From: Syngnathus acus
Lineage: Eukaryota; Chordata; Actinopteri; Syngnathiformes; Syngnathidae
Direction of reading: 5' to 3'
Length of the DNA: 64,000 nucleotides
Assembly: GCF_901709675.1 (NCBI RefSeq)
Contig: NC_051095.1
Span: forward strand, 16,347,956 to 16,411,955
In this document: in pieces, positions 47,462-59,738 of the stretch
Layout of the letters: every line of letters begins with the position of its first letter
How positions within the stretch are numbered: position 1 is the stretch's first letter
The notes under the pieces: model-generated
Database searches by the model: none
Seen by the model: only the letters and a program-made list of their open reading frames with translations
What the model was told of the DNA's origin: nothing
Program-made: the position numbers and the translations under genes

Positions 47462-47482
47462 TGTGCTGTCCATGGTGCTAAA
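47462..47482 (-). promoter_or_regulatory. RE1/NRSE-like (REST) site
   Basis: The + strand GTGCTGTCCATGGTGCTAAA has about 17 of 21 matches, with one change in the right half (CTAAA for CTGAA). Confidence 0.55.
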
Positions 47483-48136
47483 CAAATGTTTTCATTGGTG
47501 TTTGTGTGGTATACTCGCATCCTATATACATGTTTCAGATGTATATGATTTCCAGAGGAATGCACTTAGTGCTGATGCCTGTGGTATATGTTGTTTTCGG
47601 AGTTTACCCCTAGAGGACGTATGCACGATTCGTGTTAGAAAAGAGGAACAACAACCTGTACAGAGAGTGTGCTGTGTGAACATGTACCTGGAAGTTCAGT
47701 AAAAACGTGAACTATATTCTGCGTGTAGCGCAGTTTTTTCGGCCACGACGCATTATTATGAATCAGCGTTTTGTCAGAGTTAAATGTGAATACGTTTATT
47801 CAGGGTACTATACATATACATTTGTATTTTGTAGAATTTAGTACACGTCATTTCATAGATACATTGCGGTGGAAAAGGCTGGAGGCTATTAGGAAAAATC
47901 CAGACAATCATTTGTTTGTCTTGAAGAAACACTATTTGAGTGACTAAACTGTTGGAGGACATTTTGTTGCACCTTCCTATTCAGTTGTATTTCAAGATTA
48001 AAGTGACATGTATTTATATCACACTCTGCAGTCAAACTGTATTTCAAAAATGGTATTTTATAGTTTTAGTAATTTAGTGAATATTCGCGGTCGATGGCAT
48101 CATAGTCGTGTGATTTTTTACTGTAGTTACTGCAAA

Positions 48137-48248
48137 TGTCCACTAGAGGACACCGTGGACCGTGGCATTGACGCACTTTCATCCTCGGAGCCGGGCTCCT
48201 CCCAAAAGTACGTGCTGTTTTTCGTCATTCGAACAAAGAAGCTCAGGC
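48137..48248 (+). promoter_or_regulatory. B8 promoter module: CTCF-like site, CSE-like box, AACAAAG block
   Basis: TGTCCACTAGAGGACACCGT (48137), GACCGTGGCA, CCGGGCTCCTCCCAAAAG (48191) and CGAACAAAGAAGCTCAG (about 48230). Confidence 0.65.
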
Positions 48249-48379
48249 GGTGAAAGAGACTGATGCAACGGCAAAATTAATTCCGTCTGTTCAGATTTTT
48301 CCTTCATACCGAGTGGCGAGTCTTGTCATTTTTTGCACTATTTCTATCTTTTTTTTGCCGTAAGAGGATGTATGGAAAG

Positions 48380-50767
48380 ATGTGCGCGCCTGGCAGATGG
48401 AACGCTTTGCGGATGTATTTGCTATTCGTGTTGCTGGAGTGTTACTGGGAAGTCGTGAGCGGCCAGCTCTCTTACTCGGTGGCGGAGGAGGTGAACGTGG
48501 GGACCGTTGTCGGAAATATTGCCAAGGACTTGAGCTTGAATGTCCAGGATTTGGAGTCCCGCATGTTTCAAATTGTTGCGGGAGCTAAGAGGAAATATTT
48601 CGAGGTAAATTTAAAGACTGGTCTTTTCTATGTGAATGAGAGAATAGATCGGGAGGAACTGTGCGGAGATGAAGCCAAATGTTCACTCAGTGTAGAAGCC
48701 GTCATTAATAATCCGTTAAAATTACATCGCATTGAAATAACAATATTAGATGTAAATGACAATTATCCAACATTCTTAAGCAGATCACAGGTGTTAAATA
48801 TTACGGAAAACACAGAATTGATCACAAAGTTTCCCATTCACCCAGCTCATGATGCAGATGTTGGTAAAAATACGGTCAATTCATACAAGTTAAGCCCAAA
48901 TGAACATTTCTCTCTTGAGGCACAGAAAGGTGAGAGTGTGACGCCAGAATTAGTGCTTCAGAAGCTTTTAGACCGAGAAAAACAGGCCGTGATCACACTC
49001 ACATTGACTGCTATTGATGGAGGAACACCAGCTAAATCGGGTACAATGACTATTGTGGTGAATGTGCTGGATATTAATGATAATGCTCCAGTCTTTAGTC
49101 AAAGCCTTTACAAAGCTAGCGTACGTGAGAACATTGATATCGGCACATCAATAATAACATTAAATGCAACGGATTTAGATGCAGGACAAAATGGACAAGT
49201 GTTTTTCTCCTTCAGTGAGGTGGGCCGGGGAAATCAGAATGCTTTGTTTGCAATAGATAAAACAAGCGGGACTGTTACCAACATAAAGAATTTAAATTTT
49301 GAAGAGAGGAGCAATTTTGAGATAAGAGTACAAGCCAGTGATGGGGCTGGTTTTCCTAAAACATCACATGCCAAATTATTGATTGAGGTTTTGGATGTCA
49401 ATGACAATGCCCCTGAAATTTCAGTTACATCGTTGTTGCACACAGTGAAAGAAGATGCAACAATTGGCACTGCTGTTGCTCTTGTTTCAGTCCTAGATAA
49501 AGATGGAGGGAAAAATGGTCATGTGCAAAGTAAAATTACAAATGATGTGCCTTTCAAACTTGAATCAAATTATAAGAATTATTATTCTTTGGTTGTTGGT
49601 GGTCCTCTTGACAGAGAGAAAGTATCTGTTTACAATGTCAGCATTATTGCGATCGATGAAGGGTCTCCCCCTCTGTCCAGCACAAGTGTTGTTTATGTTC
49701 AGATCTCGGATGTTAATGACAACGCACCTCACTTCTCAGAGCCTCTCATTAATGTTTACATTAGAGAAAATAGTTCACCAGGGGCAGTAATACATAAAGT
49801 GACTGCATTGGACGATGACGTTGATCAAAATGGTCATGTGATTTTCTCATTTTTGCCCAGTACGACTCACTCTGTGCCAGTAACTACAATGATAAATATC
49901 AACTCAGAGAGTGGAGACATTGTCAGTTTGCAGTCTTTTGACTATGAAAAGATAAAGACATTTCAGTTCAAGGTTCAGGCCACAGACTCTGGTGTTCCTC
50001 CACTTAGCAGCAATGTGACTGTCAACGTTTTTATCCTGGATGAGAATGACAACAGTCCGACCATTTTGGCTCCCTATTCTGAGCATGGCTCTGTCAACAG
50101 CGAGAGCATCCCCTATTCTGCTGAGGCGGGATACTTTGTGGCCAAGATCAGGGCAGTGGATGCAGACTCTGGCTACAACGCGTTGCTCTCCTATCACCTG
50201 TCTGAGCCCAAAGGCAACAACAACCTCTTCCGGATCGGAACCAGCACCGGGGAGATTCGCACCAAGAGGCGAATGAGTGACAATGACCTGAAAAGTCACC
50301 CCTTGGTGGTGTCGGTGTGTGATAACGGAGAAGCCTCCCTGTCAGCGACTGTGTCTCTTGACGTGGTGGTGCTTGAAAGCACAGCTGACATCCATCACAC
50401 TCAGTTCAGACACGTGCCCATCAAGGAGGAGAGCTTCTCTGACTTGCACTTGTACCTGCTCATCGCCATTGTGGCCGTGTCGCTGATCTTCCTGCTCAGT
50501 CTGGTCACTTTGGTGGCCTTCAAATGCCACAGACAGACGGAGGGACATTTCGACAGGTACGGCGCCCCGATGATCACCACCCACCCTGACGGGAGCTGGT
50601 CTTACTCCAAAGCGACTCAGCAGTACGACGTGTGCTTCAGCTCAGACACGCTCAAGAGTGACATGGTGGTTTTTCCCACACCCTTTCCACCTGTAGAAGC
50701 GGAACTGATTAGTATTAATGGAGGGGACACCTTTACAAGGACTCAAACATTACCTAATACTGAGAAG
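48380..50767 (+). CDS. Clustered protocadherin variable exon B8 (complete)
   Basis: 796 codons from the ATG at 48380 ([23 protein letters not shown]...), aligned to MRALDRWSS of B4-B6. The ATG at 48368 would add four residues. The leader ends EVVSG before [11 protein letters not shown]1 has C-GDEAK-C and DVNDNYPTF, as in B4/B6. EC2 has its own membrane-distal segment ([20 protein letters not shown]). EC3-EC5 are the FSEVGRG / [11 protein letters not shown] / [23 protein letters not shown] type of B5. The CDS ends at the phase-0 donor AAG (GTAAGA at 50768). Confidence 0.95.
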
Positions 50768-51857
50768 GTAAGAAATGTTCACCAATTTAAATTGTCTTTG
50801 AAATAGGGATATTCACAGCGTTTTCTTTCGTTAAAATATCAATTATTTAGCTGTTCTTTTTTAAAAATGATAAAATAATATCTAAAGTTACAAAATAAGG
50901 TACCCTAAATATACACATGAGTAAGAGCAACTACATTTAGTACTACGTATATGTATAGGCCTGTATGTTTTAGATCATCAAGATCCTTGCTTTTGTAGGA
51001 TTCAAAAATGTTCATCTGTTTATTTTAATTTGACAACCTTTTCTAATGGTAAAATCCAGTTCTCGCCATGTTTTATTTTTTTACTCATACTCATTCTGCC
51101 CCGTGCTTTTTTAGTGCTCTTTTGGTAGTTTTGGAAGTGCAGAACCACAAGAAGTGACTTGATGATAGGGAGAGGCTTCTCCATTCTGAAAAAAAAAGGG
51201 TCACCGATTTGATGTGTTACTGATTGACAAGCAGTTTTATCTTGTGGCTGTCCAATGCAGCAGACCTTTGTAGGCACCTCGCTCGAACGTGAACAAGGTA
51301 TTAATGTAGCTGATGGCTTTCTGTTGTAGCTCACGTTTTCACATTTACGGCTAAAGTTGCTATACTATTTGTCTACTTTTAGGGACTCCCATTTGTTTTA
51401 TGCTGTTGCTTTTACCTATATCCAACAATAAAAACAAGTCATCTGCAAGAAGTTAAAACCTTTGTGGAACATCAGTATGTTTCACTTTTGTGTTGCTGGC
51501 TTTGCTACACTGTGTTAGCAGTAAATGTGGTCAGAAGTATGGGAGGGGCCTGCAGGAGGTCACGGATATAAGTTATTGGGAGCTCTCAATGTGTTATTTA
51601 GATAAATGTATAATGTTTTTGGAGGATATTATTAAGGTCTTCAATTGGTTCGTTTATGTTGTGTTTGTAAGCAGGGCAAGCTTTGAATCCTTCGCCTTTG
51701 CACACCTGCTGTATAAAGTATTACATAATGCATTGTATACTTACGGTTGAAAATTGCTATTTAAATCAACTGATTGTAAAAGACTCAAAACTGAAGTGCT
51801 GAGGATTTTTGGGTTCTCAAACCTCTGCTTTAAACATAGGTTTAAAAACGCTGTTGA

Positions 51858-51878
51858 ATCTCTCTCCGTGGTTCTGAA
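51858..51878 (-). promoter_or_regulatory. RE1/NRSE-like (REST) site
   Basis: The + strand TCTCTCCGTGGTTCTGAA has about 16 of 21 matches, with the consensus CCGTGG centre intact. Confidence 0.5.
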
Positions 51879-51904
51879 GTGCATGATATACTGTCTATTG
51901 CACT

Positions 51905-52110
51905 CTTAAAACTGCCGGGTCAAAAATGCTCCAATTTCGGTTAAAATTTGAAAAATTGGTCGAATTGACCCAACTTCTATCTTTGTAAATAATAATAATA
52001 ATAATAATAATAAAAAAGCGATCCCCAATTTTTTGTTTTTCTTTTTGCAAACAAAAGTCGGGTCAAATTTACCCAAACTCCTGGGTGGGTCCAATTTTTC
52101 TAGTATAATT
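51905..52110. repeat. GGGTCAAA/TTGACCC-type interspersed repeat with (AAT)n
   Basis: CCGGGTCAAAAATG, AATTGACCCAACTT and GTCGGGTCAAATTTACCC are short inverted GGGTCAA units around an AAT tract (51987-52012). It resembles small non-autonomous elements of fish genomes; the family is not identified. Confidence 0.5.
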
Positions 52111-52301
52111 CTTTTAGGGGTGCTATGTAAGATTTAATTATTGATTTATTTAACAAAGACAGCACATGATGTAGCCTACTATCTTATTTCGTTGTACTCG
52201 TTATATATTATTCGTGCACAAAGCTGGTTTGCTAGCCAGTTTCCTTAACTTATCAGGAAAGAATGTACATTTAAAAATCTTCCACGTGACCTAAAACTGC
52301 A

Positions 52302-52340
52302 TTTCACCACAACGGTCGCAAGATGACGCTGGAGACCGTA
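52302..52340 (+). promoter_or_regulatory. B9 upstream CTCF-like motif
   Basis: TTTCACCACAACGGTCGCAA then GATGACGCTGGAGACCGTA. The layout matches TTCACCACACGGGGTCGCAG-GAGACCGTA of B11/B12. No clear CTCCTCC box follows. Confidence 0.45.
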
Positions 52341-52559
52341 CTAAAAATGTGTCTGATGTGCAGAAACTCGTCTGACAAAAAAAAAAAACGTCATAAATGG
52401 GGAGTGTTCAGCGTCGACTCAACACAATTATAAGCAGCCACACCAGGGGAACGTATAAACGGCAAAAGATAGGTCTACATAAACGGATTTGCATTTTTTT
52501 TATTTCCCTGTGGATATACCGAAGACAAAACGGGATTGATGTTGCGTATTTGAAAAGGA

Positions 52560-54947
52560 ATGGCTTCTTCTCGGGACCAATGGGTTACCGTCGGGGGTCT
52601 GTTTTTCACTCTGCTTTGTCTGTGCGGCTGGACCACGGCTCAGATATCCTACTCCATCTCGGAGGAGGTAGACAAAGGGACCGCGGTGGGAAATCTCGCT
52701 AAGGATTTAAACCTCAGTGTGCAGCAACTCCAGTCAACGGGTCTTCACATCAACTCCGCATACAAAAAGCGATATTTTGACGTTAATCTGGAATCTGGAG
52801 TATTGTTTGTTAGCGAGAGGATAGACAGAGAGGAGCTGTGTCCAAATGTGTTGAAATGTTCTTTAAATATAGAGGCTGCATTGAGCAACCCTCGCAGGCT
52901 CCACCAAATTGAGGTTGTTATTAATGATATAAATGACAATGCTCCGGTTTTTAATCAAGAGATTAAAGTGATAGACATGCCTGAAAATTATTTAATCGGG
53001 GAGAGGCATCCACTTCCACTGGCACATGACGCAGATGTCGGCGTCAATACCGTTAAGAACTATAAATTAAACCCGAATGATTTTTTTGTGTTAGACGTTC
53101 AAAATAACGGCGACAGCGTGTCTGCCGAGTTATTACTGCAGAAAGCTTTAGATCGAGAAAAGCAGGCTGTAGTTCACCTCACGCTTGTTGCTATTGATGG
53201 AGGAAAGCCTCCAAAATCAGGGACCATACAAATCCAAATAAATGTCCTTGATGTCAACGACAATTCCCCCTTGTTTAGCAAATCTCTCTACAAGGTCCAA
53301 GTTGTTGAAAATGCAGATATTGGCACTGCTTTGTTAACATTGTCTGCTACTGATTTGGACGATGGCGTAAATGGACAACTCACGTTTTCTTTTGCAGAAA
53401 GAGGGCGTTTTAACCCTGATAACACATTTGCACTGAATGAAAATACAGGAGAAATCACCGTTAAAGGTGATATTGATTATGAGGAAACTCAAGCGTATGA
53501 GATTCGCGTTCAAGTGCGGGACAAAGGCGTTCCTCCTCGCTTGGCGCACAGCAAAGTTTTAGTGGAAGTCATTGACGTGAATGACAATGCACCGGAAATC
53601 ACTGTGTCATCTCTCATGAGTCCCGTGAAAGAGGGCGCCGAGATCGGCACTGCCGTTGCCATGGTGATGATTACTGATAGGGATGGGGGCAAAAATGGCC
53701 AAACAAAGTGTAAAATTGTTGGCGCCGTGCCATTTGTATTAAAATTCAATTATAAGAATTACTACTCATTATTAGTTGACGGGCCTCTTGATAGAGAGGC
53801 CATCTCTCAGTATTTTGTTGCGCTTACAGCTACTGATGAAGGAACGCCACCTCAGTCCACTACTCACATCATCACCGTTCAAGTTTCTGATATCAATGAC
53901 AATCCACCTCAATTCATGGAGCCTGTAATTAATGTGTACATAAAGGAGAATAGTGCAGTCGGAACAACTATTTACACTTTGACAACTACAGATGCTGATT
54001 TACTTGAAAATGGAAGAGCATCTTATCACTTGATTGATAGTCTTTTGAAAACTACACAAACAGCTTCACTGATAAACATTAACTCAGAGAGTGGAGATAT
54101 AGTCAGTTTGCAGTCTTTTGACTTTGAGAAGTTAAAAACGTTTCAGTTTAAAGTTCAGGCCAGAGATTCTGGAGTTCCTCCACTCAGCAGCAACGTGACT
54201 GTCAACGTTTTTATCCTGGATGAGAATGACAACAGTCCGGCCGTTTTGGCTCCCTATTCTGAGCATGGCTCCGTCAACAGTGAGAGCATCCCCTACTCTG
54301 CTGAGGCGGGTTACTTTGTGGCCAAGATCAGGGCAGTGGATGCAGACTCTGGCTACAATGCGCTGCTCTCCTATCACCTGTCAGAGCCCAAAGGCAACAA
54401 CAACCTCTTCCGGATCGGAACCAGCACCGGGGAGATTCGCACCAAGAGGCGAATGAGTGACAATGACCTGAAAAGTCACCCCTTGGTGGTGTCTGTGTGT
54501 GATAACGGAGAAGCCCCCCTGTCAGCGACTGTGTCTCTTGATGTGGTGGTGCTTGAAAGCACAGCTGACATCCACCACACTCAGTTCAGACACGTGCCCA
54601 TCAAGGAGGAGAGCTTCTCCGACTTGCACTTGTACCTGCTCATCGCCATTGTGGCCGTGTCACTGGTCTTCTTGCTCAGTCTGGTCACTTTAGTGGCCTT
54701 TAAATGCCACAGACAGACAGAGGGACATTTCGACAGGTACGGCGCCCCGATGATCACCACCCACCCTGACGGGAGCTGGTCTTACTCCAAAGCGACTCAG
54801 CAGTACGACGTGTGCTTCAGCTCAGACACACTCAAGAGTGACATGGTGGTTTTTCCCACGCCTTTTCCGCCTGTAGAGGCAGAACTGATCAGTATTAATG
54901 GAGGAGACACCTTTACCAGGACTCAGACTTTACCTAACAGTGAGAAG
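52560..54947 (+). CDS. Clustered protocadherin variable exon B9 (complete)
   Basis: 796 codons from the ATG at 52560 ([16 protein letters not shown]...), the first in-frame ATG and directly before the leader, to the phase-0 donor after AAG (GTAGGC at 54948). The leader ends CGWTTA before [11 protein letters not shown]1 has C-PNVLK-C and [11 protein letters not shown]2-EC5 are mostly its own ([20 protein letters not shown] in EC3; [19 protein letters not shown] in EC5). The common block starts at [20 protein letters not shown]; note FDFE and QARDSG, variants typical of set A or of B10 at this point. It lies between two copies of a GGGTCAA-type repeat. Confidence 0.95.
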
Positions 54948-55084
54948 GTAGGCTGAACATTTATTAATGTAGATTTGTATACTTATACATTTATAATGTA
55001 TTCATACTGTGTATTTAAACATTTGATATAAAAAATAGTCTACACACCCCTGTTCAAAACCCTTATTTTTTTGTAAATCTTTCT

Positions 55085-55260
55085 CAGATTGAAAATTGGA
55101 CCGACCCAGAAAGGTGGGTCAGTTTAACCCTACTTTGTGTTACTCTTACAAAAAAAAAAAAAAATTGTTGGGTTGTTTTGTAGAACATAACACAAGAAGT
55201 TGTGTTAATTTTTAACCTCAAAAAGGTTGTTGTTAGCCCAGTTTTTAAGCGGGTAACGAA
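55085..55260. repeat. GGGTCAG/TTAACCC-type interspersed repeat
   Basis: Short inverted units (GACCGACCCAGAAAGGTGGG, TCAGTTTAACCC, TTGTTGGGTTGTTTTG) around a poly-A run at about 55149-55163. Similar in style to 51905-52110; family not identified. Confidence 0.4.
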
Positions 55261-56027
55261 TAATCAAAAAGTATATGTTGCTCATATGCAGGCTATGCAG
55301 GTTGACTAAGTATAGTGATTATCATTTTTATATTCATATTATTTTGTTTTTGTTATTTATGCTAATTTTTGCAAGATATTGCAGTCAAGTAGCAAGGACG
55401 ACAAATATCTATCGAAATGAAAACCATTAATTTTCCATCAACTTAGCCAATTGCTCAAAGTTTTGACTTCTATCGGATGCTTTAAAAGTTGAAGGGAACT
55501 CTTGCCCATCATGATATATACATATATATTTTTTGGTAGTGGTTTACGTGACTGTTTTGTATGAATGGGTGATTGTAGTACTGTTATTTCCCAGCCTGCT
55601 AGAGTAGCACTTTCCATGGAACTTGAAGAGTAAAATGTGTCTTTATAAAGCCTGTGAAAGTTCGGGGAGGTCATTGGATGTACTTTTTTTTGTGTGTGTA
55701 TTATTCACAGTTGTATTTACAAATGATACTATCTGAACACTGGCGGTTGTTGGCTGTACAGTACATTTTCAATTGGTAGACATACATCACCAAATATTAT
55801 ATTTCTAACAATCTTCATAACCATACAAGGTTTTTAAGTGGTAATACTTCCAAATCGGACGTCACTGGTCACAGTAATATATTATCGAAAGAGGACCCTA
55901 TATAGCTGTGGTTGGGTGCAAAATATATATATTTTTTACTTTAGATATAAACTCTAACAATACTATTTACACGTGTTTTACACTGGTCGTTCAAAACATG
56001 TTGCCGTTTAAATGCTTCAGCAGTAAT

Positions 56028-56083
56028 TGGCCACACGATGTCGCACTAAGACCACAGATAAGTAAATGCATATCGCTCCTCGC
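56028..56083 (+). promoter_or_regulatory. B10 promoter module: CTCF-like site plus CGCTCC box
   Basis: TGGCCACACGATGTCGCACT (56028) then TAAGACCAC, and TATCGCTCCTCGC at 56071-56083. The second contains the CGCT core. It lies about 160-210 bp before the ATG. Confidence 0.55.
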
Positions 56084-56240
56084 TCGGGCGAGGTAAAATT
56101 GTCATTGGCTGCCGTTTTGACAGTCACTCGGGTTTCATTTGCCGAGAAGAACTGCTGTGATCGTCGGAGATTTTTGTTGGTGTCGGATATGCAAACACTG
56201 GAACTACATTACTAGTCTGATTGCTGTTTATTGTACAACA

Positions 56241-58610
56241 ATGGGGACGGAGGATTTATGGATTTACATCGTTGCCATGCTTCTTTTTTGTGATTGCTCT
56301 GCTTCACAATTTTCTTACTCCATTTCCGAGGAGATGAACAAAGGCACGGTGGTGGGGAATATCGCAAAGGATTTGAACCTCAATTTGCAAGAGCTGCACA
56401 ACAGAGACCTGCGTATTGTTTCTAGTCACAGTAAGAAATATATTGAGGTCGATCTACGGACGGGGAACCTCTTTGTTAACGACAGAATAGACAGGGAGGA
56501 GCTTTGTCCCGGCGCGGTGCAATGCTTTGTGAGAATACAGGCAGTGCTGAGCAACCCGATGAGTGTGCACCGCATTGACGTTCATGTTTTGGATGTGAAC
56601 GACAACTCGCCGAAATTCGAGGAAGATTTACACATCTTAAAGATATCTGAATCCGTAGCACCGGGTGAAAAATATTTCCTCCCAGAAGCAGTGGATTTAG
56701 ATACGGGAAGCAATTCAGTAAAGACGTACACATTGAGTCCAAATGACTATTTTACGCTGGATGTGCAGAATGGTGGCGAACACGGCGTGTCTGCAGAGCT
56801 GGTGCTGCACAAAGCGTTAGATCGAGAGAAACAACCTATTCATGAACTCACTCTTACTGCTTTAGATGGAGGAAAACCTATTAGATCGGGCGTATCGCAT
56901 ATCAAAGTAGTAGTCATGGATGTAAATGATAACACTCCGGTTTTTAGCAAGTCACTTTATAAAGTTCGTGTGAGTGAAAACGCAGCGCAGGGCTCAGTTG
57001 TAATTAAATTAAATGCAACTGATTTAGACGAAGGAATGAACAGTAAGATTGTGTATTCCTTGATTAAACGAGGCAATAATGAAAACATTTTTTATTTAAA
57101 TGCAGACACGGGAGAAATCGCAGTAAAAGATAGATTAGATTTTGAAGAGACTCCTGCTTATGAAGTCCGGATTCAAGCAATGGATCAAGGCCCTGTTCCT
57201 CGTAGTGCACATGCTAAATTGCTGATAGAAATAATTGATGTGAATGACAATGCCCCTGAAGTAACGGTGACGTCACTGATGACACCTGTAAAAGAAAACG
57301 CAGAATTGGGCACAATTGTCGCTTTGGTTACAGTGAGTGATAAGGATGGTGGAACCAACGGTGTAACCAACTGTAAGGTTGTTGGATCTGTTCCCTTTAA
57401 ACTGAAATCTAACTACAAAAATGATTATTCTTTAGTAGTTGATGGAGCACTAGACAGAGAAAACGTCTCTCTTTATAATGTCTCCATCTTAGCCACAGAT
57501 GGAGGGAGTCCCCCTCTGTCCACTAAAAGGATCATTAGTGTTCATGTTTCTGATGTTAACGATAATGCACCTCGTTTTATGGAACCTGTTATTAATGTGT
57601 ACGTCAAAGAAAATACCCCAAGTGGATATTCACTCTGTTCCATAAATGCAGTTGATCCTGATTTGGACGCAAATGCAAAAGTCTCATACGCGTTGTTAGA
57701 TAACGCTCACAGAAATATTCCAATTTCGTCACTCCTTAACATCAACTTAGAGAGCGGAGACATTGTCAGTTTGCAATCTTTTGACTTTGAGAAGTTAAAG
57801 ACGTTTCAGTTTAAAGTTCAGGCCACAGACTCTGGTGTTCCGCCACTCAGCAGCAACGTAACTGTTAACGTTTTTATCCTGGATGAGAATGACAACAGTC
57901 CGGCCATTTTAGCTCCCTATTCTGAGCATGGCTCCGTCAACAGCGAGAGCATCCCCTATTCTGCTGAGGCAGGATACTTTGTGGCCAAGATCAGGGCAGT
58001 GGATGCAGACTCTGGCTACAACGCGTTGCTCTCCTATCACCTGTCTGAGCCCAAAGGCAACAACAACCTCTTCCGGATCGGAACCAGCACCGGGGAGATT
58101 CGCACCAAGAGACGAATGAGTGACAATGACCTGAAAAGTCACCCCTTGGTGGTGTCAGTGTGTGACAACGGCGAAGCCTCCCTGTCAGCGACTGTGTCTC
58201 TTGACGTGATGGTGCTTGAAAGCACAGCTGACATCCACCACACTCAGTTCAGACACGTGCCCATCAAGGAGGAGAGCTTCTCCGACTTGCACTTGTACCT
58301 GCTCATCGCCATTGTGGCTGTGTCGCTGGTCTTTTTGCTCAGCCTGATCACTTTAGTGGTCTTCAAATGCCACAGACAGACGGAGGGACATTTCGACAGG
58401 TACGGCGCCCCGATGATCACCACCCACCCCGACGGGAGCTGGTCTTACTCCAAAGCAACTCAGCAGTACGACGTGTGCTTCAGCTCAGACACGCTCAAGA
58501 GTGATATGGTGGTTTTCCCCACCCCCTTTCCGCCTGTAGAAGCAGAACTGATTAGTATTAATGGAGGGGACACCTTTACCAGGACTCAAACTCTTCCTAA
58601 CACTGAGAAG
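56241..58610 (+). CDS. Clustered protocadherin variable exon B10 (complete)
   Basis: 790 codons from the ATG at 56241 (MGTEDLWIYIVAMLLFCDC...). The 34 open codons above it begin with TTG. The leader ends CDCSAS before QFSYSISEE. EC1 has C-PGAVQ-C and DVNDNSPKF. The EC2-EC3 linker is [11 protein letters not shown]4 and EC5 (TVTSLMTPVKENAELGTIVA ... VKENTPSGYSLCSINAVDPD) are almost identical to B11. In the common block, LLNINLESGD has Leu where others have Ser, LDVMVLES has Met for Val, and LITLVVF replaces LVTLVAF in the membrane. Donor after AAG, GTAGGC at 58611. Confidence 0.95.
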
Positions 58611-58909
58611 GTAGGCTGACAGTTTGTATTTTTGTGTTCCTTAATATTTGAAGAGATTAAAGCCTCAACTGTCATTTGTTTTCGAGAGGGGGGTGACAAA
58701 CATACTTAGTCTCTTGGTCAACTCTTAGATATGTGGTTGAAGCAAATGGTATACAAAGAGCAAATAATGAGGACCACTCACAAATGGAGGAATGCATGTT
58801 TTACTTCTGTAGTTTTAGCTTTATGTTGGGCTGTAGTGCCGCTATACGCCCTGTTGGTGTTGGTTTCAGACGAAGGCCTTGTGTGTTCCCTCTAATACTG
58901 ACCAACTGT

Positions 58910-58930
58910 GGTTGTATCTGTGGTGCTGAC
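58910..58930 (-). promoter_or_regulatory. RE1-like half site
   Basis: The + strand TATCTGTGGTGCTGAC has a good right half but a degenerate left half; about 15 of 21. It lies 92 bp before a better site. Confidence 0.35.
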
Positions 58931-59001
58931 TACTCTACTTCATATAGAAACCCATTTTGTATTGGGTTGTAAAAAAAAAAAAAAAACTGCAACTCTAAAA
59001 T

Positions 59002-59022
59002 GTCACTATCCGTGGTGCTGAA
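59002..59022 (-). promoter_or_regulatory. RE1/NRSE-like (REST) site
   Basis: The + strand CACTATCCGTGGTGCTGAA has about 18 of 21 matches, with a perfect CCGTGGTGCTGAA. It is the best in set B. Confidence 0.65.
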
Positions 59023-59507
59023 CAGTATGGTTACGCACGTTCATGCATGGGCATCATGTATCAGATTAAGTAACCAGCCATCAATTATGTGTATGTAAAC
59101 TGCTTATCCGGTGCTGAGGGGAGTGTTAGCCTATCCTAATTTTGGTAATAAAGGTGGACACGACCCGCGGATTGGTCGCCATCAATCACAGGTCGCATGT
59201 AAAAACAGATCACCATTCAGATCTACAGTCACAGTCATGCTCTCACTAAATGGCAACTGTATACTGTGCATGAAAGTCGGCAGGATTCATGTCAGCAACT
59301 ATGTAATGAAAGGTAGAAAATAATATTTATAGTTTTGCTGTGTAGTGTTTGAAAACATGTTACAAAGACTTTTCAGTAAATTATGAGATTTTACATTGTC
59401 CAGCGTTATCAGGTGTCAGGCCTATTTATGTGATTTTTTTTAAAGGTATTTTTTGCTCTTAGGACATTCTTTTTGCGCGGTGTCAGCCATGATAGACTTA
59501 CCTTAAT

Positions 59508-59536
59508 TTCACCACACGGGGTCGCAGGAGACCGTA
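59508..59536 (+). promoter_or_regulatory. B11 upstream CTCF-like motif
   Basis: TTCACCACACGGGGTCGCAG followed by GAGACCGTA. The same sequence precedes B12. GACGGCCCCTCAACC at about 59556 may be a degenerate CSE. Confidence 0.55.
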
Positions 59537-59738
59537 AATTTGAATACCTTGACGAGACGGCCCCTCAACCATCCAACTCTGCCCTGTACGGAAAAAAAAA
59601 AAAAAAAATCGTCATGCGCAGAAGGCGCACGGGAACGCAAGACAACCTCCCAACATTAATGCTGCAAAGGATTACATTTTCTTAATGTGGATGTATGATA
59701 GACGGCGGTCTGTTAATTTTGCTGCATTGACGACGAGG

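Larger units (their letters stand above)
47002..48379. other. Interval B7-B8: intron/promoter sequence
   Basis: No gene recognised. Holds an RE1-like motif (47462) and the B8 promoter module (48137). Confidence 0.75.
50768..52559. other. Interval B8-B9: intron, repeats and promoter
   Basis: Longer than most intervals. Holds an RE1-like motif (51858), a GGGTCAAA-type repeat with an AAT microsatellite (51905-52110) and the B9 CTCF-like site. An 86-codon open frame at 51490 has no recognisable domain and is not called. Confidence 0.7.
54948..56240. other. Interval B9-B10: intron, repeat and promoter, no clear RE1
   Basis: Contains a GGGTCAG/TTAACCC-type repeat (55085-55260), AT-rich sequence and the B10 CTCF-like/CSE-like module. 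A degenerate CACTTTCCATGGAACTTGAA at 55609 is not counted as an RE1. Confidence 0.7.
58611..59738. other. Interval B10-B11, tandem copy of interval B11-B12
   Basis: Clearly homologous to 62118-63233 throughout. Includes two RE1-like motifs, poly-A runs (58970, 59588) and the B11 CTCF-like site. Confidence 0.85.

Noticed and set aside
51490-51750. 86-codon + strand ORF between B8 and B9
   Set aside because: No recognisable motif, no conserved context and not present in other intervals.
55606-55628. CACTTTCCATGGAACTTGAA upstream of B10 as RE1-like
   Set aside because: Spacing and right half do not fit the consensus.
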